A stretch of DNA of 64,000 nt from an uncultured Saprospiraceae bacterium (GTDB lineage: Bacteria; Bacteroidota; Bacteroidia; Chitinophagales; Saprospiraceae), in NCBI GenBank assembly GCA_938016265.1, contig CALLWB010000081.1:1-64000 (forward strand), given 5' to 3'. Positions 25,217 through 32,970 of the stretch are shown here, piece after piece. The notes beneath the pieces are model-generated. The model did not search any database. It was not told where the DNA came from and saw nothing but the letters and a program-made list of their open reading frames with translations. How positions within the stretch are numbered: position 1 is the first letter of the stretch; each line of letters begins with the position of its first letter. Made by a program: the position numbers and the translations under genes.

Positions 25217-25616
25217 AATTTGGTTATTGAGTTATTCGATTAATAAGTTATTAGGTTGGATAAACTTATGTACGTAAAAATAATATTTGAGTTCGTAAAA
25301 CATTGATTTAATACAAAAATACTTGAAAAGTATCACAGGAGTATCACGAATGTTTCATTTAAACCAGATCGTCGGAAGGAAGACATTTGACCGCTTTGCT
25401 GTCGGTCCCTCAGTCGCTGAAGGCGACGATACCTCCGCACAACAGTCCAACGGCAAAGCTGTTAAATTCTTGTTAACTATTGATAAAATGCGGCATTTTC
25501 TTCATAAAACACGTTTTTTGTATAAAATCGGATTAATTATTGATTAATACCTTGATAAGTTAAAATTACATTGCTATTATAGCAGGTAAGAAATTATACA
25601 TTAAAGTTGTAATTGA
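25217..25616. other. Intergenic region with a structured inverted-repeat element
   Basis: About 400 bases between divergent genes. It contains the element at 25393-25459 described separately; the remainder is AT-rich and likely holds promoters for both neighbours. Confidence 0.5.
25393..25459. repeat. Inverted-repeat element with inner hairpin
   Basis: Outer arms GCTTTGCTGTCGG (25393-25405) and CCAACGGCAAAGC (25447-25459) pair at 11 of 13 positions. Inside lies a perfect GTCGC/GCGAC hairpin (25413-25417 with 25423-25427). The G+C content is much higher than in the surrounding AT-rich DNA. It looks like a REP-type or small mobile palindromic element; a structured RNA is an alternative. Confidence 0.5.
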
Positions 25617-26846
25617 ATGTTTAGACAATTATTTACAGTAACGTTCACATTGTGTACCGTATTATTGCTTATTGTTCAGGGGATTGCGCAGCCGATCTAC
25701 CTGGTTAATCCTTCCTTTGAAGGGGCTCCAAAAGCCAGCACTACACCTACCGGTTGGCAGGATTGTGGGATGCCCGGGCAGTCACCGCCTGACACCCATC
25801 CGGCAAATGCCTTCAATGTACAGGTAAATTCTCAAGACGGAAACACCTATCTTGGACTTGTTGCCAGAGATGACGATACTTGGGAGTCTGTTGGCCAAAA
25901 ACTAAGAACTCCTTTGGAAGCTGGGCAGTGTTATAAGTTCAATATGTACCTTGCTCGTTCTGAAACTTATTTTAGTATGAGTATGGCAGTGAGCAAAGAG
26001 GTAGAATTTAATGAACCTATTGTTCTTAGAGTTTGGGGAGGTAATGATTATTGTGAAAATCAGGAATTATTGGCAGAGTCAGATGAAATAGCCCATCAGA
26101 ATTGGGAAAGGTATGAGTTTGAGTTTACTCCTACCAAAAGTTATAGATATTTTAAGTTGGAGGCCTTTTATAAAGTGCCCGTTTTATTCCCCTACAGAGG
26201 CAATATACTAGTAGATAACTGCAGCCCAATTGTACCGTGTGAAATGGAGATCGAAGAACCAATCGCTTCCAACGAAAACTACAATAAAGCACCTAGCAAA
26301 CCAAAGACTTCTGCGGTGATCACTAAACCACCGACCACTACCAAAAAACCTAGTGCCCCAATTACAAAAGTAGAACCTGAGCAAACTCCAGAAGTGAATC
26401 CACCGACAACTCCAGAAGTCAAGAAGCCGGAGGAGCCAAAAATTATGGCAGAACTCGAACGAGAATCCATAAAGGAAGGGCAAAAAATTGAAGTAAAAGA
26501 GTTGTACTTTAAAGCAGATACCTTTGTGCTAAATATGGACTCTTATCCAGTATTGGATGAAATTTATGAGTTTCTAAAAGAAAATGAGGATATCCAAATT
26601 GAAATTGGTGGGCATACTAATAACATCCCGCCAGACAAATACTGCGATCAACTGTCTACCAGTAGGGCAAAAGAAGTAGCCGGATACCTAATCAAAAAAG
26701 GCATCACTAAAGAACGAATTTCAGCTAAAGGATACGGCAAACGCGAACCGATTGCCTCCAACGCAACAGTTAGTGGGCGTAAGAAAAATCAGCGTGTCGA
26801 GGTGAAAATCATTAGTATTGGTGGCGCTGAATTCAAGCATAAGTAG
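25617..26846 (+). CDS. OmpA-family protein with N-terminal carbohydrate-binding-like domain
   Basis: A 409-residue exported protein (signal peptide cut near IAQ at about 25). Residues about 26-205 (IYLVNPSFEG... to ILVDNC) look like a galactose-binding-like jelly roll. A Pro/Thr/Lys-rich linker follows at about 210-280 (KPPTTTKKPSAPITK), then an OmpA C-terminal domain at about 285-405, with IQIEIGGHTNNIPPDKYCDQ, LSTSRAKEVAGYLI and RISAKGYGKREPI. OmpA domains bind peptidoglycan non-covalently, so the protein should tether the outer membrane or a surface module to the wall. The Asp and Arg that contact diaminopimelate appear in the expected region but I did not align them residue by residue. 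Confidence 0.87.
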   Translation: MFRQLFTVTFTLCTVLLLIVQGIAQPIYLVNPSFEGAPKASTTPTGWQDCGMPGQSPPDTHPANAFNVQVNSQDGNTYLGLVARDDDTWESVGQKLRTPLEAGQCYKFNMYLARSETYFSMSMAVSKEVEFNEPIVLRVWGGNDYCENQELLAESDEIAHQNWERYEFEFTPTKSYRYFKLEAFYKVPVLFPYRGNILVDNCSPIVPCEMEIEEPIASNENYNKAPSKPKTSAVITKPPTTTKKPSAPITKVEPEQTPEVNPPTTPEVKKPEEPKIMAELERESIKEGQKIEVKELYFKADTFVLNMDSYPVLDEIYEFLKENEDIQIEIGGHTNNIPPDKYCDQLSTSRAKEVAGYLIKKGITKERISAKGYGKREPIASNATVSGRKKNQRVEVKIISIGGAEFKHK

Positions 26847-26936
26847 TCGGGAGACAAATAGTCTGAAAAAATATCTGTTTCTGCTTGGTAGTTTCGAAAG
26901 GTTTTGCAAATCTTACAGTAGAAACGATATTGCCAT

Positions 26937-28310
26937 ATGCTCGAAGCATTTTTAAAACAATTACCTTTATTGACCGGGGTTACTTCCCTGGAAATTCCTG
27001 CGCAGTTTACTGATCCTAATTCAGTGGAGCTCCTTGTTGATCAGTTGAAAACAATGGATCAAATAACCGATTTGGTGTTGGTAAGTGGAGAGCTGGGGCG
27101 TCATGATTTGGGTTGTTTTGGAAAACTGATCCATGTTCGTTCGTTGCGCTGGGTAGACAGCGGTGAGCGAAGACGAATTCCTAAAGGTATTTTTAAAATC
27201 CCCCATCTTCAACTTCTTGAATTTAGACAGGCTGATTTTAGAGCGATCCCTGACGAAATTGGACAGCTCAAAAGCCTCCGATTCCTCAAGTTTCAAGGAA
27301 ATGGTAGTGGGCGAAAAATTCTCGAGATAAGTGAAGCAATTGGACAGTTATCTTCCCTCCAAATTTTAGAGATCTCCGATGTATATATCGACCAGCTTCC
27401 AACTGCTATCTGCACCTTGCCGAACCTGGAAAAATTGGGGGTGTACAATGCAGAACGGCTTTATAATTTGCCAGAAGCGCTAGGAGCATTGCCAAATCTA
27501 AAGGTATTGGAATTGGTGAATAACTCTATCACCGCCCTGCCTCAAACCATTGGTGATCTATCAAAACTGCGTGCACTTGACCTTACCGATAATGCATTGA
27601 AGGAATTCCCGGATTCATTCAGCCGACTGCAGCGATTAGAGAAGTTGAGTTTGGATGGGTGTCGATTTATTACGCATTTGCCTCGTGGGTTTCAAAACCT
27701 TGTTGGGTTGAAAAGTTTGAAGCTTAAAAACGAAAGCCTCGATTACGAAAAGGCGTTGCAGCAGTTGGTCGAACTCCCCAGTTTGGAGGTGCTGGAAGTG
27801 TTGCGATTTGACGATACGCCGTTCGAACTGCCCGTAGAGTTTGGAAATTTACCCGTATTGAAATGGCTGCGGCTAAAGGTTGGGGAAATGGATTCAGGGC
27901 AAGCATTGAACGTGATTTCTGCTATTCAGACGTTGGAGTATTTGGATCTTCGAGGATTTGATTTGCGGGAGTTGCCTATTGGTTTTTCAGGATTGACAAA
28001 TTTGAAATCTGTAAGGTTGGATTTGCTTTCTTTGTCGGATAAAGAGGTGTCTTTTGTTTTTTCACGACTGTCAGAATTGCCGTCTTTGGTAGAGGTCAGC
28101 CTTGTTCGTTCGGCGAAATTTATTCCAAGAGAGGTCGCGCTTTTACGCCAATTGCAATCCCTGGACGTCAGTCATAATCCAATCCATCTGTTGCCCAAAG
28201 AAATGGAGCAACTCCAATCATTAAAACGCTTGAATTTGCAGGGTTGCAAAGTGCCTGATTCAGAGGTGGCGCTATTGAAGGAACGTCTGCCAAATTTGGA
28301 GATCGTTTAA
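26937..28310 (+). CDS. Leucine-rich repeat protein
   Basis: A 457-residue protein made almost wholly of leucine-rich repeats of about 23 residues (for example IPDEIGQLKSLRFLKFQGN, LPEALGALPNLKVLELVNNS, LPQTIGDLSKLRALDLTDNA, LPKEMEQLQSLKRLNLQG). No signal peptide or membrane segment, so it should stay in the cytoplasm and bind a protein partner through the concave face. The repeat style (LPxxIGxLxxLxxLxLxxN) is the bacterial/plant Ras-group type. No catalytic domain is attached. It follows the OmpA gene by about 90 bases on the same strand, but the functional link, if any, is unclear. Confidence 0.87.
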   Translation: MLEAFLKQLPLLTGVTSLEIPAQFTDPNSVELLVDQLKTMDQITDLVLVSGELGRHDLGCFGKLIHVRSLRWVDSGERRRIPKGIFKIPHLQLLEFRQADFRAIPDEIGQLKSLRFLKFQGNGSGRKILEISEAIGQLSSLQILEISDVYIDQLPTAICTLPNLEKLGVYNAERLYNLPEALGALPNLKVLELVNNSITALPQTIGDLSKLRALDLTDNALKEFPDSFSRLQRLEKLSLDGCRFITHLPRGFQNLVGLKSLKLKNESLDYEKALQQLVELPSLEVLEVLRFDDTPFELPVEFGNLPVLKWLRLKVGEMDSGQALNVISAIQTLEYLDLRGFDLRELPIGFSGLTNLKSVRLDLLSLSDKEVSFVFSRLSELPSLVEVSLVRSAKFIPREVALLRQLQSLDVSHNPIHLLPKEMEQLQSLKRLNLQGCKVPDSEVALLKERLPNLEIV

Positions 28311-28370
28311 TATTATCCCATTATCAAATCCAACCATTATCCCAATCCACCATTAACCAAAAAAAAATTA

Positions 28371-28402
28371 TTTAATTTATTCGAATCATTTTTATACTTT
28401 TG
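28371..28402 (+). promoter_or_regulatory. Putative promoter of helical-repeat paralogue 2
   Basis: TACTTTTG (28395-28402) fits the Bacteroidota -7 element TAnnTTTG, with TTTA (28371-28374) 20 bases upstream as a weak -33. It predicts an untranslated leader of about 140 bases. Confidence 0.45.
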
Positions 28403-28550
28403 AGGCCTACTCATATTAAGAAATTCTACAACAAATGAATATGTAGGTGACTCAGTATACTGAGTGCCTATCTTGCTAGAGTAATTTGAAGGAATTAATA
28501 GCTAGAATTGCGCCCGAATTCTAGGACAATAATGTAGTTAATCTTAATCT

Positions 28551-30095
28551 ATGAAACCAACGGACCACCTGTATCGATTGATTAGTTGTATGCATAAAAG
28601 TGAGAAGCGATATTTCAAGCTTTATATGTCGAAGTACAAGAAGGAAAAATCTTCTAAGGCGATCAAATTGTTTGACTATATATGTAAAACAAAAGATAAC
28701 AATGAGAAAAAACTGAAGGAAAAAATCAGTGATCTTAAAATTGCTTCGCAACTTCCTTATTATAAAAACCATCTTTACAATTTACTGCTTAAGTCAATGT
28801 CTGATTACCACTTTATGAAAGGAGGTAAAATGGAAGAATATGACACCTTGAAGCAGATTGAATTCCTTCTTAATAAAAAATTATACGTCCAGGCACTTAA
28901 AATAGTAGTAAAAGCGATAAAAAAAGCTGAAAAAGAGGAGTCTTTTACCACTTTGATGAAGCTAAACAGGTATCATACCTTTATCGTACACGCAAAGACA
29001 GACAGCCAAAAGATGAAGGATACCCGGCTGCAAATTGAAGAAAAAAACCTAAAAATTGCTACTCAATTATTGAATTACCAAGAGTTTATATTTGTTAACA
29101 CGAAAGTGGTGAATCTAATAATCAACTACAATCGGCAACGGAATCCTGCTTTGATTCAGGAGTTGAACGAGATTTTTGCCATGCCATTGCTCTCCGATGC
29201 GAGTGGCGCAAAATCAATGGTGGCAAAAGGTAATTATTACAACACCCATGTGATTTACAATAATCTGTTGACCAATCATAATGAAGCCGCTGTAAAACTG
29301 GGAGAGTTTAAGAGTTTGCTGGAGGACAACCCAGACTTTTTAGTGAGTAAACTGTCTACTTACACCAGTACTTGTATTAATTATATCCGACAATTGATTT
29401 TTGCAGGTCGGTTTGAGGAAGCAAAGGCAAGTCTTCGGGAGCTGGAGTTGTTGCCTGAGGACTTCAAAGAGGAAATAAATAGTTGGCAAGTGGATTTCTG
29501 CATTTGTTGGGGGCAAGTTTGTAAGCTGCAAATCTTTTTGTTTAGTGGGCAACTGCATAAAATAATTGAAGAAGAAAAATATATCAAAGAGACCTACATG
29601 ATGGGCCGATTTGACCATATGAAATTTCCAGAAGCACAGATTTATTATTACGTGATTTTAGGGCTTTTTTATAGTGATGAATTGCAGCGATGTCAGGAAT
29701 GGATCATTCGTTTTCTGGAAAATTTTGGCAAAACGGATATCGTGGTTGACCTCCAAAATTTGATACATCTGGTGCATATTCTAGTCCATATAGAGCTAGG
29801 GAATACCAAGTTAGTAGAACCATTGATTACCAAGTTTTACCGCTATACCAACAATACCAATACCCATGGAAATCATGAGCAGTTTGCCTATTCCTTCCTA
29901 AAAAAATACAACAACAGTCACCTTACTAAAAAAGAAATGTCTGATTATTTGAAGACGTACAATGAAGAATTTGCGAAGGATAAATTGAAGAATACTCAAC
30001 TATCCGTTTTGTTTGCGCCTTGGCTAAAAAAACAGATTACGGGCAATGCACTGTCTTCTTTGTATCTGGAGTACTTGATACCTTATTCCAGCTAG
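28551..30095 (+). CDS. Helical-repeat protein, paralogue 2 of 3, function unknown
   Basis: A 514-residue Lys/Leu-rich helical protein without signal peptide. The opening LYRLISCMHKSEKRYFKLYM then SKYKKEK and a following LFDYI match the pattern of the other two paralogues (1560-3041 and 50593-51996): a hydrophobic start, a KxEL/KxYF turn, and a helix with LFxxI/LLDFI. All three are about 470-515 residues with many Tyr/Phe and helical hairpins, which suggests a TPR-like superhelix. It is separated from the fibre-like protein downstream by about 800 bases holding several terminators. No known family name; cytoplasmic location inferred. Confidence 0.75.
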   Translation: MKPTDHLYRLISCMHKSEKRYFKLYMSKYKKEKSSKAIKLFDYICKTKDNNEKKLKEKISDLKIASQLPYYKNHLYNLLLKSMSDYHFMKGGKMEEYDTLKQIEFLLNKKLYVQALKIVVKAIKKAEKEESFTTLMKLNRYHTFIVHAKTDSQKMKDTRLQIEEKNLKIATQLLNYQEFIFVNTKVVNLIINYNRQRNPALIQELNEIFAMPLLSDASGAKSMVAKGNYYNTHVIYNNLLTNHNEAAVKLGEFKSLLEDNPDFLVSKLSTYTSTCINYIRQLIFAGRFEEAKASLRELELLPEDFKEEINSWQVDFCICWGQVCKLQIFLFSGQLHKIIEEEKYIKETYMMGRFDHMKFPEAQIYYYVILGLFYSDELQRCQEWIIRFLENFGKTDIVVDLQNLIHLVHILVHIELGNTKLVEPLITKFYRYTNNTNTHGNHEQFAYSFLKKYNNSHLTKKEMSDYLKTYNEEFAKDKLKNTQLSVLFAPWLKKQITGNALSSLYLEYLIPYSS

Positions 30096-30370
30096 TCGGA
30101 ACCATTCATTTACAAGTGGAGCCAATTGTATTTTAAAGTCCAAGCTATTATTGGATTAATTATTTGATTGATAATTGATTGTCGTTTGTTTTTATTGATG
30201 AGAAGTCCAATTATAGAAATTATTTGGTATTACAATTTGGGGAGAATTTTATGCGATTAAATAGGATATAAATAACTTGCGTCAACTTAATTGTAATAAG
30301 AAATTATTATATATTTAAGTGATGTCGGATTTTAAACTGGGTAGGGTAAGTCCGGCATTTTGTTTGGGTT

Positions 30371-30417
30371 GGGGGTGATGGCTTTGTTAAAGGGATGCTG
30401 TCACTCCCATTTTTTAT
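30371..30417 (+). terminator. Rho-independent terminator with GCTGTCACT stem
   Basis: GGGGGTGATGGC pairs with GCTGTCACTCCC (12 pairs including three G-T) around a loop of about 14 bases, followed by ATTTTTTATT. Lies about 280 bases after the helical-repeat gene ends. Confidence 0.7.
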
Positions 30418-30628
30418 TAACTGGTAGTAATATTTTGCAGGATTTTTAAATTAAATACAAATTTTAGCTTGCAAATTGGACTAAAAAGTCAACTAGGTAT
30501 TCCGGTAAAATGATTAATTTCCCAACTGAAATAAAGTCAAACAACATTTAAACTGTTTGAATAATATTCTAAAGATTTTAATCGAGTGACAGCTGTAAAG
30601 TTGGAACGAGATTTCGTTTGGGTAGGAC

Positions 30629-30664
30629 GTGGCAGCTTGTAAATACTTGCTGTCACTTTTTTTA
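30629..30664 (+). terminator. Rho-independent terminator with GCTGTCAC stem
   Basis: GTGGCAGC (30629-30636) pairs with GCTGTCAC (30649-30656), then TTTTTTTT. The same right arm can also pair with AGTGACAGC at 30585-30593 over a longer loop, giving an alternative fold. Confidence 0.7.
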
Positions 30665-30899
30665 TGCTATTTTATCTTCCACCTTAAGTTGGCAAACAGC
30701 TAGTTAAGTATCAACATATAACCCCTTTATTTGGGAAACAACCTCCTAAGTTTACTTGTCGTCAGAAGATTAAATCAAAAATAATCATCAAATAAATCAT
30801 AAAGTCTTATCTTATAGTCAGTTTGGCACTTAACTGTAGTGTCAATTGGAAATGAATGCTTTAAATTCCCAATTACAAAAATATATTAAGATTAGCCTT

Positions 30900-32594
30900 A
30901 TGAGAAAAATTAATTTTACACTTATTTGCTTGTTAACAGCTAGTGCTCTTTTAGCCCAGAATGTTGGAATAAATGAGCCAACTCCTACAAATTCCTTACA
31001 TATTTCGCCTACAACACCAGGCGATGATCCACTTAGAGTTGATGGTTTGCAGACGTATACTATAGGAGATACGTCCTTGTTGATTATCAACACTACAACA
31101 GGAGTAGTGAAATATATCAACTTTAGTGAGCTGTCCAGCATTATATCTCCGCCGGATGGAGATGCTAGTCCAACCAACGAGATTCAAACCATTTCAGAGA
31201 TGGGCAATGTCGTCACCCTCAGTGATAACGGTGGTTTCATTATCGATGATGATACTCAATTGACGGAAGCACAAGTCGATGCCTTTGTAAACAACAATGG
31301 CTATTTGTTGACAGAAGTCGATGGTTCAGTGAGCAACGAGTTGCAAACAATTACAGAGGTTGGCAATGTGGTCACGCTAAGTGATAACGGTGGTTCTTTT
31401 GTTGATGACGATACCCAATTGACGGAAGCTCAAGTCGATGCTTTTGTAAACAACAATGGCTATTTGTTGACAGAAGTGGATGGCTCCACTACCAACGAGC
31501 TACAGACATTAACTGTTGCGAATGGTACCGCTACATTATCTGGTGGCGGCGGATCTATCTCTCTGGATGATGCCGATAGTGATCCGATGAATGAAACAAA
31601 TACCAGTATTACTCTAGTAGGAAATACATTAAGTATCGCTGATGTGGGAGGAACACTTAGTATAGATTTAACACCAGTAGTAGATCGTGCCTCGACACCT
31701 TCTGGCGCCCTATTTGCCTTTCCGACAGATACGCCACCTACTGGCTATTTAGCCTGCGAAGGACAAGCCGTAAGTCGTGCAGCCTATGCCGATTTATTTG
31801 CAGTGATCGGTACAAACTATGGTGCAGGAAACGGATCCACCACCTTCAATCTACCTGACTACAGAGGGCAATTTTTGAGAGGTTGGAACAATGGCGCAGG
31901 AGTAGATCTGGACGCCAATTCAAGAACAGATCGTGGAGATGGTACAACCGGAGATGTCGTAGGCTCCAAGCAGGTAGCTCAAACAAGAGCCCACGCCCAC
32001 GCGGTCAACCCACCATCAGCAACAACAACAGCAAACGGCACACACGCACATACTGTCAATCCGCCTTCAACGGCATCAACTACAACTGGAGCTCATGTGC
32101 ATTCTGTAGATCCTCCAAACACAACTTCTGGTAATGGTGGATTGCACAATCATTCAGTAAATCCTCCAGCTACAAATACCAATACAACCGGAGCGCACAA
32201 TCATCGACCTACATTCGGAAATGGCTTCTTGTGCGCAGGTACATCGAATGGGAATAATGGTTCAGGATATGCAGGTGGCGGTTCCCCAATAAATTGGGGA
32301 GGAACAGGACATTCCGCTACAACAACAACAGAAGGAAATCATTCACACAGTGTCAATATTGCTGCGTTTAACTCTGCAAATGCAGGCACTCATACTCATA
32401 ATACAAACATCGCCGCTTTCAACTCTGCATCTGCTGGCAATCATGCTCATAATGTAGACATCGCTCCATTCAGTTCTTCAACAATAGGTAATCACCAACA
32501 CACCGTGGACATCCCTCAATTTAATTCTTCCAATACTGGAGGAAGTGAGACCCGTCCTACTAATGTATCTGTTTTGTGGTGCATCAAACACTAA
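30900..32594 (+). CDS. Secreted fibre-like protein with phage tail-collar domain and HxH repeats
   Basis: I start at the ATG at 30900 (MRKINFTLICLLTASALLAQ, signal peptide), 18 codons after an earlier ATG with no signal features; 564 residues result. The N-terminal part has two near-identical units of about 57 residues, each containing LTEAQVDAFVNNNGYLLTEV. A tail-collar domain follows (PSGALFAFPTDTPPTGYLAC, then NLPDYRGQFLRGW). The C-terminal 200 residues carry about eight HxH motifs (HAH, HVH, HNH, HSH, HTH, HQH) spaced 16-20 residues. In T4-type tail fibres such motifs in a trimer bind metal ions along the shaft. There are no other phage genes nearby and there is a signal peptide, so this is likely a cell-surface fibre or adhesin rather than a prophage part. 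Confidence 0.85.
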   Translation: MRKINFTLICLLTASALLAQNVGINEPTPTNSLHISPTTPGDDPLRVDGLQTYTIGDTSLLIINTTTGVVKYINFSELSSIISPPDGDASPTNEIQTISEMGNVVTLSDNGGFIIDDDTQLTEAQVDAFVNNNGYLLTEVDGSVSNELQTITEVGNVVTLSDNGGSFVDDDTQLTEAQVDAFVNNNGYLLTEVDGSTTNELQTLTVANGTATLSGGGGSISLDDADSDPMNETNTSITLVGNTLSIADVGGTLSIDLTPVVDRASTPSGALFAFPTDTPPTGYLACEGQAVSRAAYADLFAVIGTNYGAGNGSTTFNLPDYRGQFLRGWNNGAGVDLDANSRTDRGDGTTGDVVGSKQVAQTRAHAHAVNPPSATTTANGTHAHTVNPPSTASTTTGAHVHSVDPPNTTSGNGGLHNHSVNPPATNTNTTGAHNHRPTFGNGFLCAGTSNGNNGSGYAGGGSPINWGGTGHSATTTTEGNHSHSVNIAAFNSANAGTHTHNTNIAAFNSASAGNHAHNVDIAPFSSSTIGNHQHTVDIPQFNSSNTGGSETRPTNVSVLWCIKH

Positions 32595-32625
32595 GATTTT
32601 AACGATTATATTATAGCCTTTTAAT

Positions 32626-32663
32626 AAGTGGCAGCATTGTTTTCAATGTTGTCACTTTTTTTT
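32626..32663 (+). terminator. Strong Rho-independent terminator
   Basis: AGTGGCAGCATTG (32627-32639) pairs with CAATGTTGTCACT (32644-32656) around TTTT, then a run of eight Ts. It ends the fibre-like gene and shares its GTGGCAGC/GTCAC wording with the two terminators upstream of that gene. Confidence 0.88.
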
Positions 32664-32760
32664 GGGAAGGTAGGGGACACATTCACTTTAGCCCATCTCA
32701 ATCGGCCAGTACTTTCTATAAATCATCAGCAAATGATTTATTAAAATAAAGTATAATTTA

Positions 32761-32792
32761 TTTGCAATATGTATCTAGGTAACTTATATTTA
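32761..32792 (+). promoter_or_regulatory. Promoter of duplicated operon, copy A
   Basis: TTTG (32761-32764), 20-base spacer, TATATTTA (32785-32792), close to the Bacteroidota consensus TTTG-N19/20-TAnnTTTG. The same arrangement occurs at 39975-40006 ahead of copy B, with matching spacer sequence. Predicted transcript start is near 32799. Confidence 0.7.
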
Positions 32793-32798
32793 TGTAGT

Positions 32799-32970
32799 TA
32801 TTCCAACTAAGATTGCTTTCAGGCGATCAAAATTTTTAAACCATTCAAGATTCCGCCAAGTCTGGAACCCCGTATACACCTGGCAAGTAAAATTGCCCCT
32901 AGAAATCTATTGTTCATCGTGAAGTGTACCAACATTATGTATGCTTCACACCCTTAAACATTTCAAAACT
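32799..32970 (+). promoter_or_regulatory. Conserved structured 5' leader RNA, copy A
   Basis: About 170 bases between the promoter and the DUF1800 gene. Four stem-loops can be drawn: GATTG/CGATC (32811-32815 with 32824-32828), TTCC/GGAA (32851-32854 with 32864-32867), GGCAA/TTGCC (32882-32886 with 32893-32897), GTGAAG/CTTCAC (32919-32924 with 32944-32949). The same four stems exist at the same places ahead of copy B (40013-40188) while loops and spacers differ. CGTATAC lies between the second and third stems in both. The last stem covers an upstream in-frame ATG (32941). I infer a cis-acting regulatory RNA; no known riboswitch class recognised. Confidence 0.6.

Larger units (their letters stand above)
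30096..30899. other. Non-coding region with two strong terminators sharing one stem sequence
   Basis: About 800 bases without a coding ORF. It contains terminators at 30371-30417 and 30629-30664, and a weaker GTCGGATT...AAGTCCGGCATTTT hairpin at about 30323-30361. The presence of more than one terminator between two same-strand genes leaves room for one or two short non-coding transcripts, for which I see no clear promoter. Confidence 0.5.

Noticed and set aside
25323-25547. 74-residue plus-strand ORF
   Set aside because: It covers the inverted-repeat element at 25393-25459 and has no coding features apart from the open frame.
30900-32594. Prophage or tailocin assignment for the tail-collar protein
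   Set aside because: No other phage structural, lysis or integrase gene is nearby and the protein has a signal peptide.
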